From Propionibacteriaceae bacterium (lineage in GTDB: Bacteria > Actinomycetota > Actinomycetes > Propionibacteriales > Propionibacteriaceae): a stretch of DNA of 12,609 bases. Positions 6,587 to 12,282 of the stretch are shown here, in pieces. Below the pieces are notes generated by a model. The model saw nothing but the letters and a program-made list of their open reading frames with translations, was not told the DNA's origin and ran no database searches. Within the stretch, counting starts at the first letter, position 1. Every line of letters begins with the position of its first letter. The stretch covers positions 1 to 12,609 of the forward strand of contig JAICEV010000055.1 of NCBI GenBank assembly GCA_025923975.1, in the 5' to 3' direction. The position numbers and the translations under genes are program-made.

Positions 6587-7233
6587 GGAACGCCTGTGAT
6601 CGCGAGCCCTGCGTGAGTCTTGTAGCGCCGATTGATGGCGATCAGGTTGGCGGCCAGCGCCTCCACCTGAGCCGCGTTGCGGAGCCGGCCGGCGTAGATG
6701 CCACGGGTGCCCGGGATCGCTGCGGCGAGCTCACAGACCACCGCAGCGGCCTCGCGGTCCTCGCCCAGAACCAACACATCGTCTGCGAAGTGCTCGACCG
6801 CCGGATCATCCAGAAGGACGGCACTCACGTGATGAAAGGCTGCGATGACGGTGGACTCAGGGAGCAGCTGTTGCGCCTCCTGCGCCGCTGAGCCGGCAGG
6901 CACGGACAGGGCAAATGGCCCCTGCTTGTCGAACCCGAGTGGATTGACGCAGTCGACGACGATCTTGCCCGCCAGCTCGGTAGCCAAAGAGGCGAGCAAA
7001 TCGGCATGACCTTCGTACGGCACGGTGACGATCACGAGCTCGGCGGCAGCCGCGTCCGAATTGCTGCTGCCCGTGATCCGACCGGACCCCTCGGTCTGGC
7101 TGTACTCGGCGGCGATGAGCTCGGCTCGCTGGGCGGTGCGACTCCCGATCAGCACGTCATGTCCGGCCGCGGCAAGTCGCCTGGCCAGACCGCGACCCTG
7201 GGGTCCCGTGCCGCCTAGGATGCCTACCTTCAT
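6583..7233 (-). CDS. npdG: NADPH-dependent F420 reductase (NpdG)
   Basis: Transfers hydride between NADPH and coenzyme F420, supplying reduced F420 (or NADPH) in the cytosol. The 216 residues are full length. GGTGPQGRG at 7-15 is the Rossmann loop, GSR at 30-32 fits NADP(H) over NAD(H), and the family blocks VDCVNPLGF, AFHHVSA and a C-terminal RNAAQVEALAANLIAINRRYK are all present. The ATG at 7233 opens with the canonical MKVGILGGTG. It has no good Shine-Dalgarno; TACATT lies 6 nt upstream, so the mRNA may be leaderless. It heads an operon whose next two genes are the ArsA/Get3-like ATPases, joined by a GTGA overlap. I do not recall npdG in this place in mycobacteria, so it may be a lineage-specific addition. 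Divergent from the VOC gene. Confidence 0.92.
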   Translation of the reverse strand: MKVGILGGTGPQGRGLARRLAAAGHDVLIGSRTAQRAELIAAEYSQTEGSGRITGSSNSDAAAAELVIVTVPYEGHADLLASLATELAGKIVVDCVNPLGFDKQGPFALSVPAGSAAQEAQQLLPESTVIAAFHHVSAVLLDDPAVEHFADDVLVLGEDREAAAVVCELAAAIPGTRGIYAGRLRNAAQVEALAANLIAINRRYKTHAGLAITGVP

Positions 7234-7296
7234 CCGGCCAATGTACTGGCGCTCTCCGAATGAGAACTGTCAGTGCTAAACGGGAAGATGTGCTGC
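7234..7296. promoter_or_regulatory. Short divergent promoter region npdG / VOC gene
   Basis: 63 bp separate the two starts. On the minus strand TACATT (7245 to 7240) sits 6 nt before the npdG ATG and fits a leaderless -10; no clear -35 is seen. On the plus strand GGGAAG at 7282-7287 is a plausible Shine-Dalgarno for the VOC start at 7297. Confidence 0.35.
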
Positions 7297-7713
7297 ATGA
7301 CATCTACATCGGACACGAGCGCTGAGGCTGGAACTGCGGCCGCGGCAACATCTCGCCCTCGCATCAGCATGGGCAACGTGGTGTTGGACACCGACGATCC
7401 GCCGCGGCTGGCCGAGTTCTATACCGCCTTGCTCGGCTGGCAGGTTGAAAAAACCGAGGATGACTGGATCACCATCGGCGGTGACTCAGCCGTCAAGATC
7501 GATTTCCAGCTGGCGCTCAATCACAAGCCGCCGACCTGGCCAGACAATACCGTGCCACAGCAGTTCCATCTCGATCTTGAGGTGGACGATCTGGACGCAG
7601 CGGCGGCGTACGCGGAATCAATCGGTGCCCGCAGAGCTGCCAGCGGCGACCACAGCCCCGACTTCATCGTCTTTCTCGATCCGAGCGGGCATCCCTTTTG
7701 TCTCTGCTCATAA
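7297..7713 (+). CDS. VOC family protein (glyoxalase/bleomycin-resistance fold)
   Basis: Small cytosolic protein of the vicinal-oxygen-chelate fold, 138 residues, with the two beta-alpha-beta-beta-beta halves typical of the actinobacterial glyoxalase-like group: NVVLDTDDPPRLAEFYTALLGW in the first half, KPPTWPD then QQFHLDLEVDDLDAA opening the second, and DPSGHPFCLC at the end. His in QQFHLD and Asp/Glu nearby could be metal ligands, but the reaction and substrate are not predictable; ring-cleaving, glyoxalase and drug-binding roles all occur in this fold. The ATG at 7297 is chosen for GGGAAG 9 nt upstream; ATG 7288, GTG 7273 or the ATG near 7369 at the domain edge are alternatives. It diverges from npdG. 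Confidence 0.85.
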   Translation: MTSTSDTSAEAGTAAAATSRPRISMGNVVLDTDDPPRLAEFYTALLGWQVEKTEDDWITIGGDSAVKIDFQLALNHKPPTWPDNTVPQQFHLDLEVDDLDAAAAYAESIGARRAASGDHSPDFIVFLDPSGHPFCLCS

Positions 7714-7819
7714 CCCGCACGCCGCGCACTATGACGGGCGGTCGATTCGCCGACTGCAGGAGCTTGCGGGTTGCACCTCGTTGAAGGTTGCCCGTTATGT
7801 TCTCGGGCGGCGAACGAGG
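7712..7819 (+). other. Intergenic region able to form successive hairpins
   Basis: The 169 bp between the VOC stop and the DUF4177 start hold no recognisable gene. AACCCGCA 7712-7719 pairs with TGCGGGTT 7765-7772; inside this, GCGGTCG 7738-7744 pairs with CGACTGC 7751-7757 (one G-U). Next to it, CCTCGTT 7776-7782 pairs with AACGAGG 7813-7819, enclosing an 8-bp stem 7787-7794/7804-7811 (two G-U) with a 9-nt loop. No U-tract follows. It may terminate the VOC transcript or be a structured leader or small RNA; no known RNA family is recognised. Confidence 0.4.
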
Positions 7820-7870
7820 CGAATCTGCTGGCCGCTCGTCAGAGTGCAATCAAGACGGGGTACCGGCCTC

Positions 7871-7876
7871 TACAGT
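7871..7876 (+). promoter_or_regulatory. Putative -10 element of a leaderless DUF4177 transcript
   Basis: TACAGT fits the actinobacterial -10 TAnnnT and ends 6 nt before ATG 7883, which would place the transcription start at or next to the start codon. There is no convincing Shine-Dalgarno or -35. Confidence 0.4.
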
Positions 7877-7882
7877 GAAGCC

Positions 7883-8056
7883 ATGACGAAGTGGGAGTAC
7901 GTGACGGTGCCTCTGCTGGTGCACGCGACCAAGCAGATCCTGGATAACTGGGGGCAGGACGGATGGGAGCTTGTGCAGGTGGTGCCAGGTCTCAATCCTG
8001 AGAACCTCGTCGCCTACCTCAAGCGTCCGATTCCGGCGCCCGGAGCTGCTGCGTGA
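7883..8056 (+). CDS. DUF4177 domain-containing small protein
   Basis: Protein of 57 residues, the normal size for this small family. It starts MTKWEYVTVP, has the family core ILDNWGQDGWELVQVV (19-34) and ends in an Ala/Pro-rich tail. No catalytic or metal-binding motif is visible and the function is unknown. The ATG at 7883 is supported by the family N-terminus and by TACAGT 6 nt upstream; the frame is open well before it, but that stretch is antiphase to the VOC gene and the hairpin region. Its stop overlaps the RidA start as GTGA, so it is the first gene of the four-gene operon. M. tuberculosis has a like gene (Rv3678A) beside its RidA gene, from memory. Confidence 0.88.
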   Translation: MTKWEYVTVPLLVHATKQILDNWGQDGWELVQVVPGLNPENLVAYLKRPIPAPGAAA

Positions 8057-8538
8057 CACTGCCGTCGCGACGGCTTGCTGATCTTGGACTGAGCTTGCCG
8101 GCGGTACCAGCACCAGTTGCGGCGTACGTGCCTGCCGTGCGGTTTGAAGATGTGGTCTATACCGCCGGCCAGGTGCCGCTGGTGGATGGCACGCTACGAG
8201 CCGTCGGAAAAGTCGGCGATGAGGTCTTGGTTGACGAGGCTGTCGACTGCGCCCGGATCGCAGCGCTCAATGGGCTGGCGGCAGTGGCGGACCTGACTGG
8301 CGATCTCGACGTGATCCTGCGGATTCTCCGGGTGGTGGTGTACGTGGCCAGTGCTCCTGGATTCACTGATCAACCACTCGTCGCGAACGGCGCCAGCCGG
8401 CTGCTCGGAGACATCTTCGGCGAGGCGGGCCGGCACGCTCGCAGCGCGGTCGGTGTCGCGGCGCTACCACTTGATGCGCCGGTTGAGGTAGAGCTCATGG
8501 TCAGCGTTGGCTCGACGCCAACGATCGTGCCGCTCTGA
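8053..8538 (+). CDS. RidA family protein (YjgF/YER057c/UK114)
   Basis: Member of the Rid family, trimeric cytosolic proteins; classical RidA hydrolyses reactive enamine/imine intermediates from amino-acid dehydratases. The 161 residues are longer than classical RidA (about 130), with an N-terminal extension before the core. YTAGQVP at 36-42, ALNGLAAV at 71-78 and the closing block HARSAVGVAALPLDAPVEVE (128-147) are visible. Arg130 corresponds to the substrate-carboxylate Arg of RidA and Glu146 to the conserved Glu, so deaminase activity is possible. The GTG at 8053 overlaps the DUF4177 stop; the Nudix gene follows after 8 bp. It probably belongs to the Rv3678c subgroup, whose true substrate I do not know. 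Confidence 0.9.
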   Translation: MTLPSRRLADLGLSLPAVPAPVAAYVPAVRFEDVVYTAGQVPLVDGTLRAVGKVGDEVLVDEAVDCARIAALNGLAAVADLTGDLDVILRILRVVVYVASAPGFTDQPLVANGASRLLGDIFGEAGRHARSAVGVAALPLDAPVEVELMVSVGSTPTIVPL

Positions 8539-8546
8539 CTGGTGCC

Positions 8547-9230
8547 ATGCCGTCGCATTCCTACGACGTCTTGATCAGGCTGGGGCCGCAAATACCGGCT
8601 GGCATGGTGGAGCGGGCCGCACAGTGGACTCCCGATTCCGTGCCGAGTCCGGCCGTGGCTGCGGCTAGCGTCATCCTGCTGCGGGACGGCGAAGCTGGAC
8701 TTGAGACCTATTTATTGCATCGACACGCCCGAATGCCCTTCGCGCCCTCGATGGTGGTCTTTCCTGGCGGTCGGGTTGACCCAGCCGACGAGGCCATCGG
8801 AAACGATCCGCTCCGCCGCTGCGCACTTCGTGAGACGTTCGAAGAGACAGGTGTGCTGCTGGGTGAGGCGGAGCTGCATCCCTGGGCGCACTGGATCACT
8901 CCAGAAATCGAGCCGCGCCGATATGACACGACGTTCTTCGTGGCGGCCTTGCCCCCTGATCAGGAAGCGGCCGATCTTTCCGGTGAGACTGATCGCGCCG
9001 AATGGTCGACTCCGGCAGACGCGCTGGCCGCCGAGCGCTTGGGTGGCATTGCGATGTTGCCGCCCACGATGTCGATCCTGATCGAGCTCGCTGATCTTCA
9101 AACAGTGGCTGCAGTGATCAATCATGCGCTGAATCGGCAGATCGAGCCGGTATTGCCGCAGTTGGTGGAGACCGGAGGCGGTTGGCAATTCCGCTATCCG
9201 CAGCCCCGCCCTCGCGGGACCGCGACGTGA
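8547..9230 (+). CDS. NUDIX hydrolase
   Basis: Hydrolyses a nucleoside-diphosphate-linked compound, using metal bound by the Nudix box. In 227 residues the fold begins near 36 (VAAASVILLRDG). FPGG at 72-75 opens the box and RETFEETG at 95-102 closes it with the catalytic REXXEEXG intact. The distance from the Gly to the Arg is 20 residues rather than 14, so the box carries about 6 extra residues, which resembles the NUDT19-like branch where insertions occur. Such members often act on CoA derivatives, but the substrate is not provable here. The start at ATG 8547 has no Shine-Dalgarno and lies 8 bp after the RidA stop; ATG 8604 (residue 20) is an alternative. Its stop overlaps the next gene as GTGA. 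Confidence 0.88.
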   Translation: MPSHSYDVLIRLGPQIPAGMVERAAQWTPDSVPSPAVAAASVILLRDGEAGLETYLLHRHARMPFAPSMVVFPGGRVDPADEAIGNDPLRRCALRETFEETGVLLGEAELHPWAHWITPEIEPRRYDTTFFVAALPPDQEAADLSGETDRAEWSTPADALAAERLGGIAMLPPTMSILIELADLQTVAAVINHALNRQIEPVLPQLVETGGGWQFRYPQPRPRGTAT

Positions 9231-10012
9231 CATTTTCTGGGGTCTCGGGGGTGCCGTATGTCCGGCTGATCCGGGCTCCCAACCCTGGCCCGATGACCCT
9301 GGACGGTACCAACACCTGGGTGATCACTGATGAGCACGAGGGTGCTGTGCTGGTCGACCCCGGTCCAGCGATCCAGATGCATATCGAGGCGATTCTGGCG
9401 GCCTGCACGCCGCGGCTCGTCACGATTGTCCTCACGCACCGGCATCTCGATCATTCCGAGGCCGCGGCGATGCTTGCGGCGCGGGCGGGTTGCGGCGTAC
9501 GGGCCGCCGATCCGCAGTTTCGCATCGGACCGGATGGCCTCGACAGGGGAGATGTGCTCACGGTGGGCGCACTGAGGCTCGAGGTCTTCGAGACACCGGG
9601 TCACACCAGTGACTCCCGTTCGTTGCTGCTGGCTGGGCCAGATGGGGCCAGCCGGCTGATCACCGGCGATATGGTGCTCGGCCGTGGTACGACGGTGATC
9701 ACCTACCCGGACGGTGATCTTGCGGCATATTTCGACTCTCTCGATCTCCTGGAACACCTGGTCAGCACCCGGAACGTGGTCGAGCTGTTGCCTGGTCACG
9801 GGCCGCCAGTCACTGACCCGCTGCCCTGGCTGCACTTCTATCGCAGCCACCGGCACCAGCGTCTCGATGAGATCCGAGCCGCGCTCGCAGCGGGGGACCG
9901 TACGGCCAGCGAGATTGTGGCTCGGGTCTACGCCGACGTCGACCGCAGCGTGTGGCCCGCGGCAGAACAGTCAGTGCGGGCACAGCTGGACTACTTGCAC
10001 CAGCAGGGCTAA
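9227..10012 (+). CDS. MBL-fold metallo-hydrolase with C-terminal winged helix (LACTB2-like)
   Basis: Binuclear zinc hydrolase of 261 residues. Metal ligands are complete: H71-R-H73-L-D75-H76 (THRHLDH), H126 in TPGHTSDS, D148 in TGDMVLG and H191 in LPGHGPP. Residues about 205-259 form the small winged-helix domain found in the LACTB2-like branch (HRHQRLDEI, then TASEIVARVYADV). Human LACTB2 is a single-strand RNA endonuclease; whether the bacterial branch cuts RNA, a thioester or a glyoxalase-type substrate is open. The GTG at 9227 overlaps the Nudix stop by GTGA and precedes the conserved MTLDGTNTW block at 23-31; GTG 9251 is an alternative. Last gene of the DUF4177-RidA-Nudix-MBL operon; a counterpart (Rv3677c) sits beside RidA in mycobacteria, from memory. 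Confidence 0.92.
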   Translation: MTFSGVSGVPYVRLIRAPNPGPMTLDGTNTWVITDEHEGAVLVDPGPAIQMHIEAILAACTPRLVTIVLTHRHLDHSEAAAMLAARAGCGVRAADPQFRIGPDGLDRGDVLTVGALRLEVFETPGHTSDSRSLLLAGPDGASRLITGDMVLGRGTTVITYPDGDLAAYFDSLDLLEHLVSTRNVVELLPGHGPPVTDPLPWLHFYRSHRHQRLDEIRAALAAGDRTASEIVARVYADVDRSVWPAAEQSVRAQLDYLHQQG

Positions 10013-10020
10013 CACATAGG

Positions 10021-10034
10021 CGCGCTGAAGCGCG
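10021..10034 (+). terminator. Small GC hairpin after the MBL gene
   Basis: CGCGC, a TGAA loop and GCGCG form a perfect 5-bp stem 8 nt after the MBL stop codon. There is no U-tract. It could weakly separate the operon from the protease gene, but a 5-bp stem may be chance. Confidence 0.25.
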
Positions 10035-10057
10035 AACTTCTCGGAACGCTCAGGGAG

Positions 10058-10087
10058 CTCATTCAGACCTCACAGGGTGCTCATAGG
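10058..10087 (+). promoter_or_regulatory. Direct repeats resembling an MprA/OmpR-family operator before the htrA-like gene
   Basis: CTCATTCA (10058-10065), CTCACAGG (10069-10076) and CTCATAGG (10080-10087) are 8-bp units at an exact 11-bp period; the last two differ at one base and are separated by GTG. A further CTCA lies at 10049. Two 8-bp direct repeats separated by 3 bp is the reported layout of the MprA box, and MprAB controls an HtrA-type protease gene (pepD) in M. tuberculosis. CACTGT at 10097-10102, 6 nt before the ATG, could be the -10, which would put the repeats over the -35 region as for a class II activator. Confidence 0.55.
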
Positions 10088-10108
10088 GTCCCGCGCCACT
10101 GTCGATGC

Positions 10109-11368
10109 ATGAACCCAAACCCGCAGCCTGGAATGCCAAACTTCACTTCGAATCCACAGCCTCAACGCCCCGATGAGGAGTCAACGGTCATCCTGCCGAA
10201 TGCTCCGTATGGCGGCTACACCGGAGCGGACTTCCCATCTCCTGCGGGCGTTCCTCCGCTGAGTGCGAATCCAACACCCACGACAGTGCTGGAGCGGCCG
10301 AGACGCCGAACCGGTGCATTGATCGCCGGCGCGGCCATCGCCGCTGTGCTTGGTGCCGGTGCTGGCATTGGGTCGTACGCATATTTGGTCAATGACGGCA
10401 GCGTCTCACCGATCACCGTCACGAGCGGGGCAGCGCCGCAGCCGACCCTCGATGGCACGGTCGCAGCGGCTGCCGCCAAGATCGAGCCCTCGTTGGTCAC
10501 CATCGCCGTCCAGTCAGGTGGTCGCGGTGGGATCGGCAGCGGCGTGGTGCTCGACAAGGACGGCCACATCCTGACCAACCACCATGTGATCGCGGGCGGC
10601 GCCCAGGGGGCCACCATCACCGTCACCTTCCACAACGGATCGACGGCCACTGCCAAAGTTGTTGGAAGCTCTGAGTCGAATGACTTGGCGGTGATCAAGG
10701 TTGACGGCGTGCAGGACCTAAATCCGGCCACTTTCGCGAAGTCCAGCGAACTCACGGTCGGCCAGACTGTGGTCGCTGCTGGCGCGCCGCTCGGGCTCTC
10801 GGAGTCGGTGACGAGTGGCATTGTGTCCAACACCGCCCGTCCGGTCCGTTCCGGCGACAACAATGACGCCGTCTATCTCGCAGTCCAGACCGACGCTGCG
10901 ATCAACCCTGGCAACTCGGGCGGTCCGCTTGTCGACCTGAACGGTGACGTCGTCGGCATCAACTCCTCGATCGCCAGCACCAGTTCCGGTGCCGACGGCG
11001 GTCAGCCGGGCAACATCGGCATTGGCTTCGCCATCCCCTCCGACGTTGTGACACGTATCGCAAGTGAGCTGATCACGACCGGCAAGTCCAGCAACGCTGC
11101 GCTCGGGGTGACGGTGGCCGGTTCTGACTCCGAGGTATCTACCGCGGTCGGCGTCCCGCTGCAGCAGGTCGTCAGCGGTGGCGCCGCTGAGAAGGCCGGC
11201 CTGCAGGCTGGTGACGTAGTAACCAAGATCAACGATTTCCACACCACGACCGCTGACGGGCTGATCGCCGCTACTCGGTTCTATGCCCCCGGCACGGCCG
11301 TCTCGGTCACCTTCATCCGCGACGGCGGCTCACCGCAGACCGCCGAGGTGACTCTCGGCACCGCCTGA
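10109..11368 (+). CDS. Membrane-anchored HtrA-type serine protease (S1C family, PDZ domain)
   Basis: Envelope quality-control protease that degrades or refolds damaged exported proteins. Of 419 residues, 1-66 are a cytosolic Pro/Asn-rich tail, 68-94 a membrane anchor with an RPRRR stop before it (type II topology), about 115-320 a trypsin-like domain and about 330-415 a PDZ domain. The triad is visible: H159 (TNHHVI), D192 (SNDLAVI) and S270 (PGNSGGP). The PDZ block reads VSGGAAEKAGLQAGDVVTKI. Length and layout match actinobacterial DegP/HtrA-like proteins such as PepD. The ATG at 10109 lacks a Shine-Dalgarno; an out-of-frame ATG is 4 nt earlier. The operator-like repeats upstream suggest two-component control. 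I do not recall such a protease at this spot in mycobacteria, whose nearby MarP (Rv3671c) has several membrane helices and is a different type. Confidence 0.93.
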   Translation: MNPNPQPGMPNFTSNPQPQRPDEESTVILPNAPYGGYTGADFPSPAGVPPLSANPTPTTVLERPRRRTGALIAGAAIAAVLGAGAGIGSYAYLVNDGSVSPITVTSGAAPQPTLDGTVAAAAAKIEPSLVTIAVQSGGRGGIGSGVVLDKDGHILTNHHVIAGGAQGATITVTFHNGSTATAKVVGSSESNDLAVIKVDGVQDLNPATFAKSSELTVGQTVVAAGAPLGLSESVTSGIVSNTARPVRSGDNNDAVYLAVQTDAAINPGNSGGPLVDLNGDVVGINSSIASTSSGADGGQPGNIGIGFAIPSDVVTRIASELITTGKSSNAALGVTVAGSDSEVSTAVGVPLQQVVSGGAAEKAGLQAGDVVTKINDFHTTTADGLIAATRFYAPGTAVSVTFIRDGGSPQTAEVTLGTA

Positions 11369-11391
11369 TTCTGGTCACCGCGCCATCGCTT

Positions 11392-11434
11392 CCCGGCTCG
11401 CCCGTACCCGTAAAGGTTGAACGCGCGAGCCGGG
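11392..11434. terminator. 10-bp hairpin between convergent protease and crp genes
   Basis: CCCGGCTCGC at 11392-11401 pairs perfectly with GCGAGCCGGG at 11425-11434 around a 23-nt loop, 23 nt after the protease stop codon. No U-tract follows on either strand, as is common for actinobacterial terminators. It probably ends the protease transcript. Confidence 0.55.
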
Positions 11435-11439
11435 CCTCA

Positions 11440-11493
11440 ACCCGCTCGCTAGCATGCGGAAACGAATGTGTGCACGAAGGGGTCGGAGCGGGT
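11440..11493. terminator. Second hairpin, just after the crp stop on the minus strand
   Basis: ACCCGCTC at 11440-11447 pairs with GAGCGGGT at 11486-11493 over 8 bp, with a 38-nt loop, 7 nt beyond the crp stop. The long loop makes it weaker than its neighbour; it may end the crp transcript. Confidence 0.35.
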
Positions 11494-11500
11494 GGCGGCT

Positions 11501-12178
11501 CTACCTCGCCCGGCGCTCCACCCGCTCGACATCGAGGATGGTGACCGAGCGGGGCTCCAACCGAATCCAGCCGCGAGCCGCAAAATCAGCAAGAGCCTTA
11601 TTGACCGTCTCGCGCGAAGCGCCGACGAGCTGCGCCAGCTCCTCCTGCGTCAGGTCATGATGGACGTGCATGCCGTCGTCGCGCTTGTCGCCGAACCGCT
11701 GCGCCAGCTCTAGCAGCTGCTTAGCAACCCGGCCTGGTACGTCGGAGAAGACCAGGTCGGCGACCACATCGTTGGCGCGCCGCAGCCGGGCGGCGAGCTG
11801 GCCGAGCAGGCCCTGAGCGACCTCAGGACGGTCGGTCAGCCAAGGAAGCAGCTCATCGTGTTCCAGAGTCCGCAGCTCACATGCTGTGACCGCCGTGGCG
11901 GTAGTTGATCGCGGTCCAGGATCGAAAACCGACAGTTCGCCGAACATTTGGCCAGGCCCGAGCACGGCTAGCAGGTTCTCCCGCCCTGCCGATCCGGTAC
12001 GTCCCAATTTGATCTTGCCGCTGACGACGATATAGAGCCGGTCCTCAGAGTCTCCTTCGTGAAAAAGCACGTCACCTTTGTTGAGGTGCAGCTTTCCCAT
12101 AGCAGAGGAGAGCGCGGTCGCGGCTTCGTCTTCCAGTCCGGCGAACAGCGGCGCCTTTTTCAAGATCTCCGGATCCAC
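11501..12178 (-). CDS. crp: Crp/Fnr-family cAMP-responsive global regulator
   Basis: Dimeric transcription factor of 225 residues. The cyclic-nucleotide domain (about 10-120) carries the phosphate-binding cassette FGELSVFDPGPRSTTATA (79-96), with Gly80, Glu81, Arg90, Ser91 and Thr92 in the places that bind cAMP in E. coli Crp. A long dimer helix (about 117-145) leads to a winged helix, with the recognition motif LTQEELAQLVGASRETVNKAL at about 176-196 (contact residues R189, E190). No Fe-S cysteine cluster is present (one Cys, C100), so it is Crp- rather than Fnr-like. It corresponds to M. tuberculosis Rv3676 and corynebacterial GlxR. The GTG start is fixed by GGGAGG (minus strand, 12190 to 12185) 6 nt upstream. 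Divergent from nth, as in mycobacteria and Streptomyces. Confidence 0.94.
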   Translation of the reverse strand: MDPEILKKAPLFAGLEDEAATALSSAMGKLHLNKGDVLFHEGDSEDRLYIVVSGKIKLGRTGSAGRENLLAVLGPGQMFGELSVFDPGPRSTTATAVTACELRTLEHDELLPWLTDRPEVAQGLLGQLAARLRRANDVVADLVFSDVPGRVAKQLLELAQRFGDKRDDGMHVHHDLTQEELAQLVGASRETVNKALADFAARGWIRLEPRSVTILDVERVERRAR

Positions 12179-12282
12179 GCGCTACCTCCCTGATCACCGT
12201 ACGGCGCCATCGAGGCAAGGCTACCGTTGAATGCGGAGGAACGTCAGGGGCACGAAGTTGGCTCTGAACTAGTGTGATGAGC
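12179..12282. promoter_or_regulatory. Divergent promoter region crp / nth
   Basis: On the minus strand TACGGT (12201 to 12196) is a candidate -10 for crp, giving a short leader that contains the GGGAGG Shine-Dalgarno. On the plus strand TAGTGT (12270-12275) lies 7 nt before ATG 12283 and could give a leaderless nth mRNA. A lone TGTGA half-site at 12273-12277 lacks the matching TCACA, so no Crp operator is claimed. Confidence 0.35.

Noticed and set aside
7445..7882. Long stop-free frame leading into DUF4177, as if that protein had a 146-residue extension
   Set aside because: It is antiphase to the VOC gene and passes through the hairpin region; DUF4177 proteins are about 57 residues and start at 7883.
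9194..9856. Minus-strand 220-codon frame opposite the MBL gene
   Set aside because: The MBL metal ligands prove the plus strand is coding; no motif or start signal supports the minus frame.
10109..11368. Identity with mycobacterial MarP (Rv3671c), which is near this locus
   Set aside because: MarP has several membrane helices and no PDZ domain; this protein has one anchor and a clear PDZ domain.
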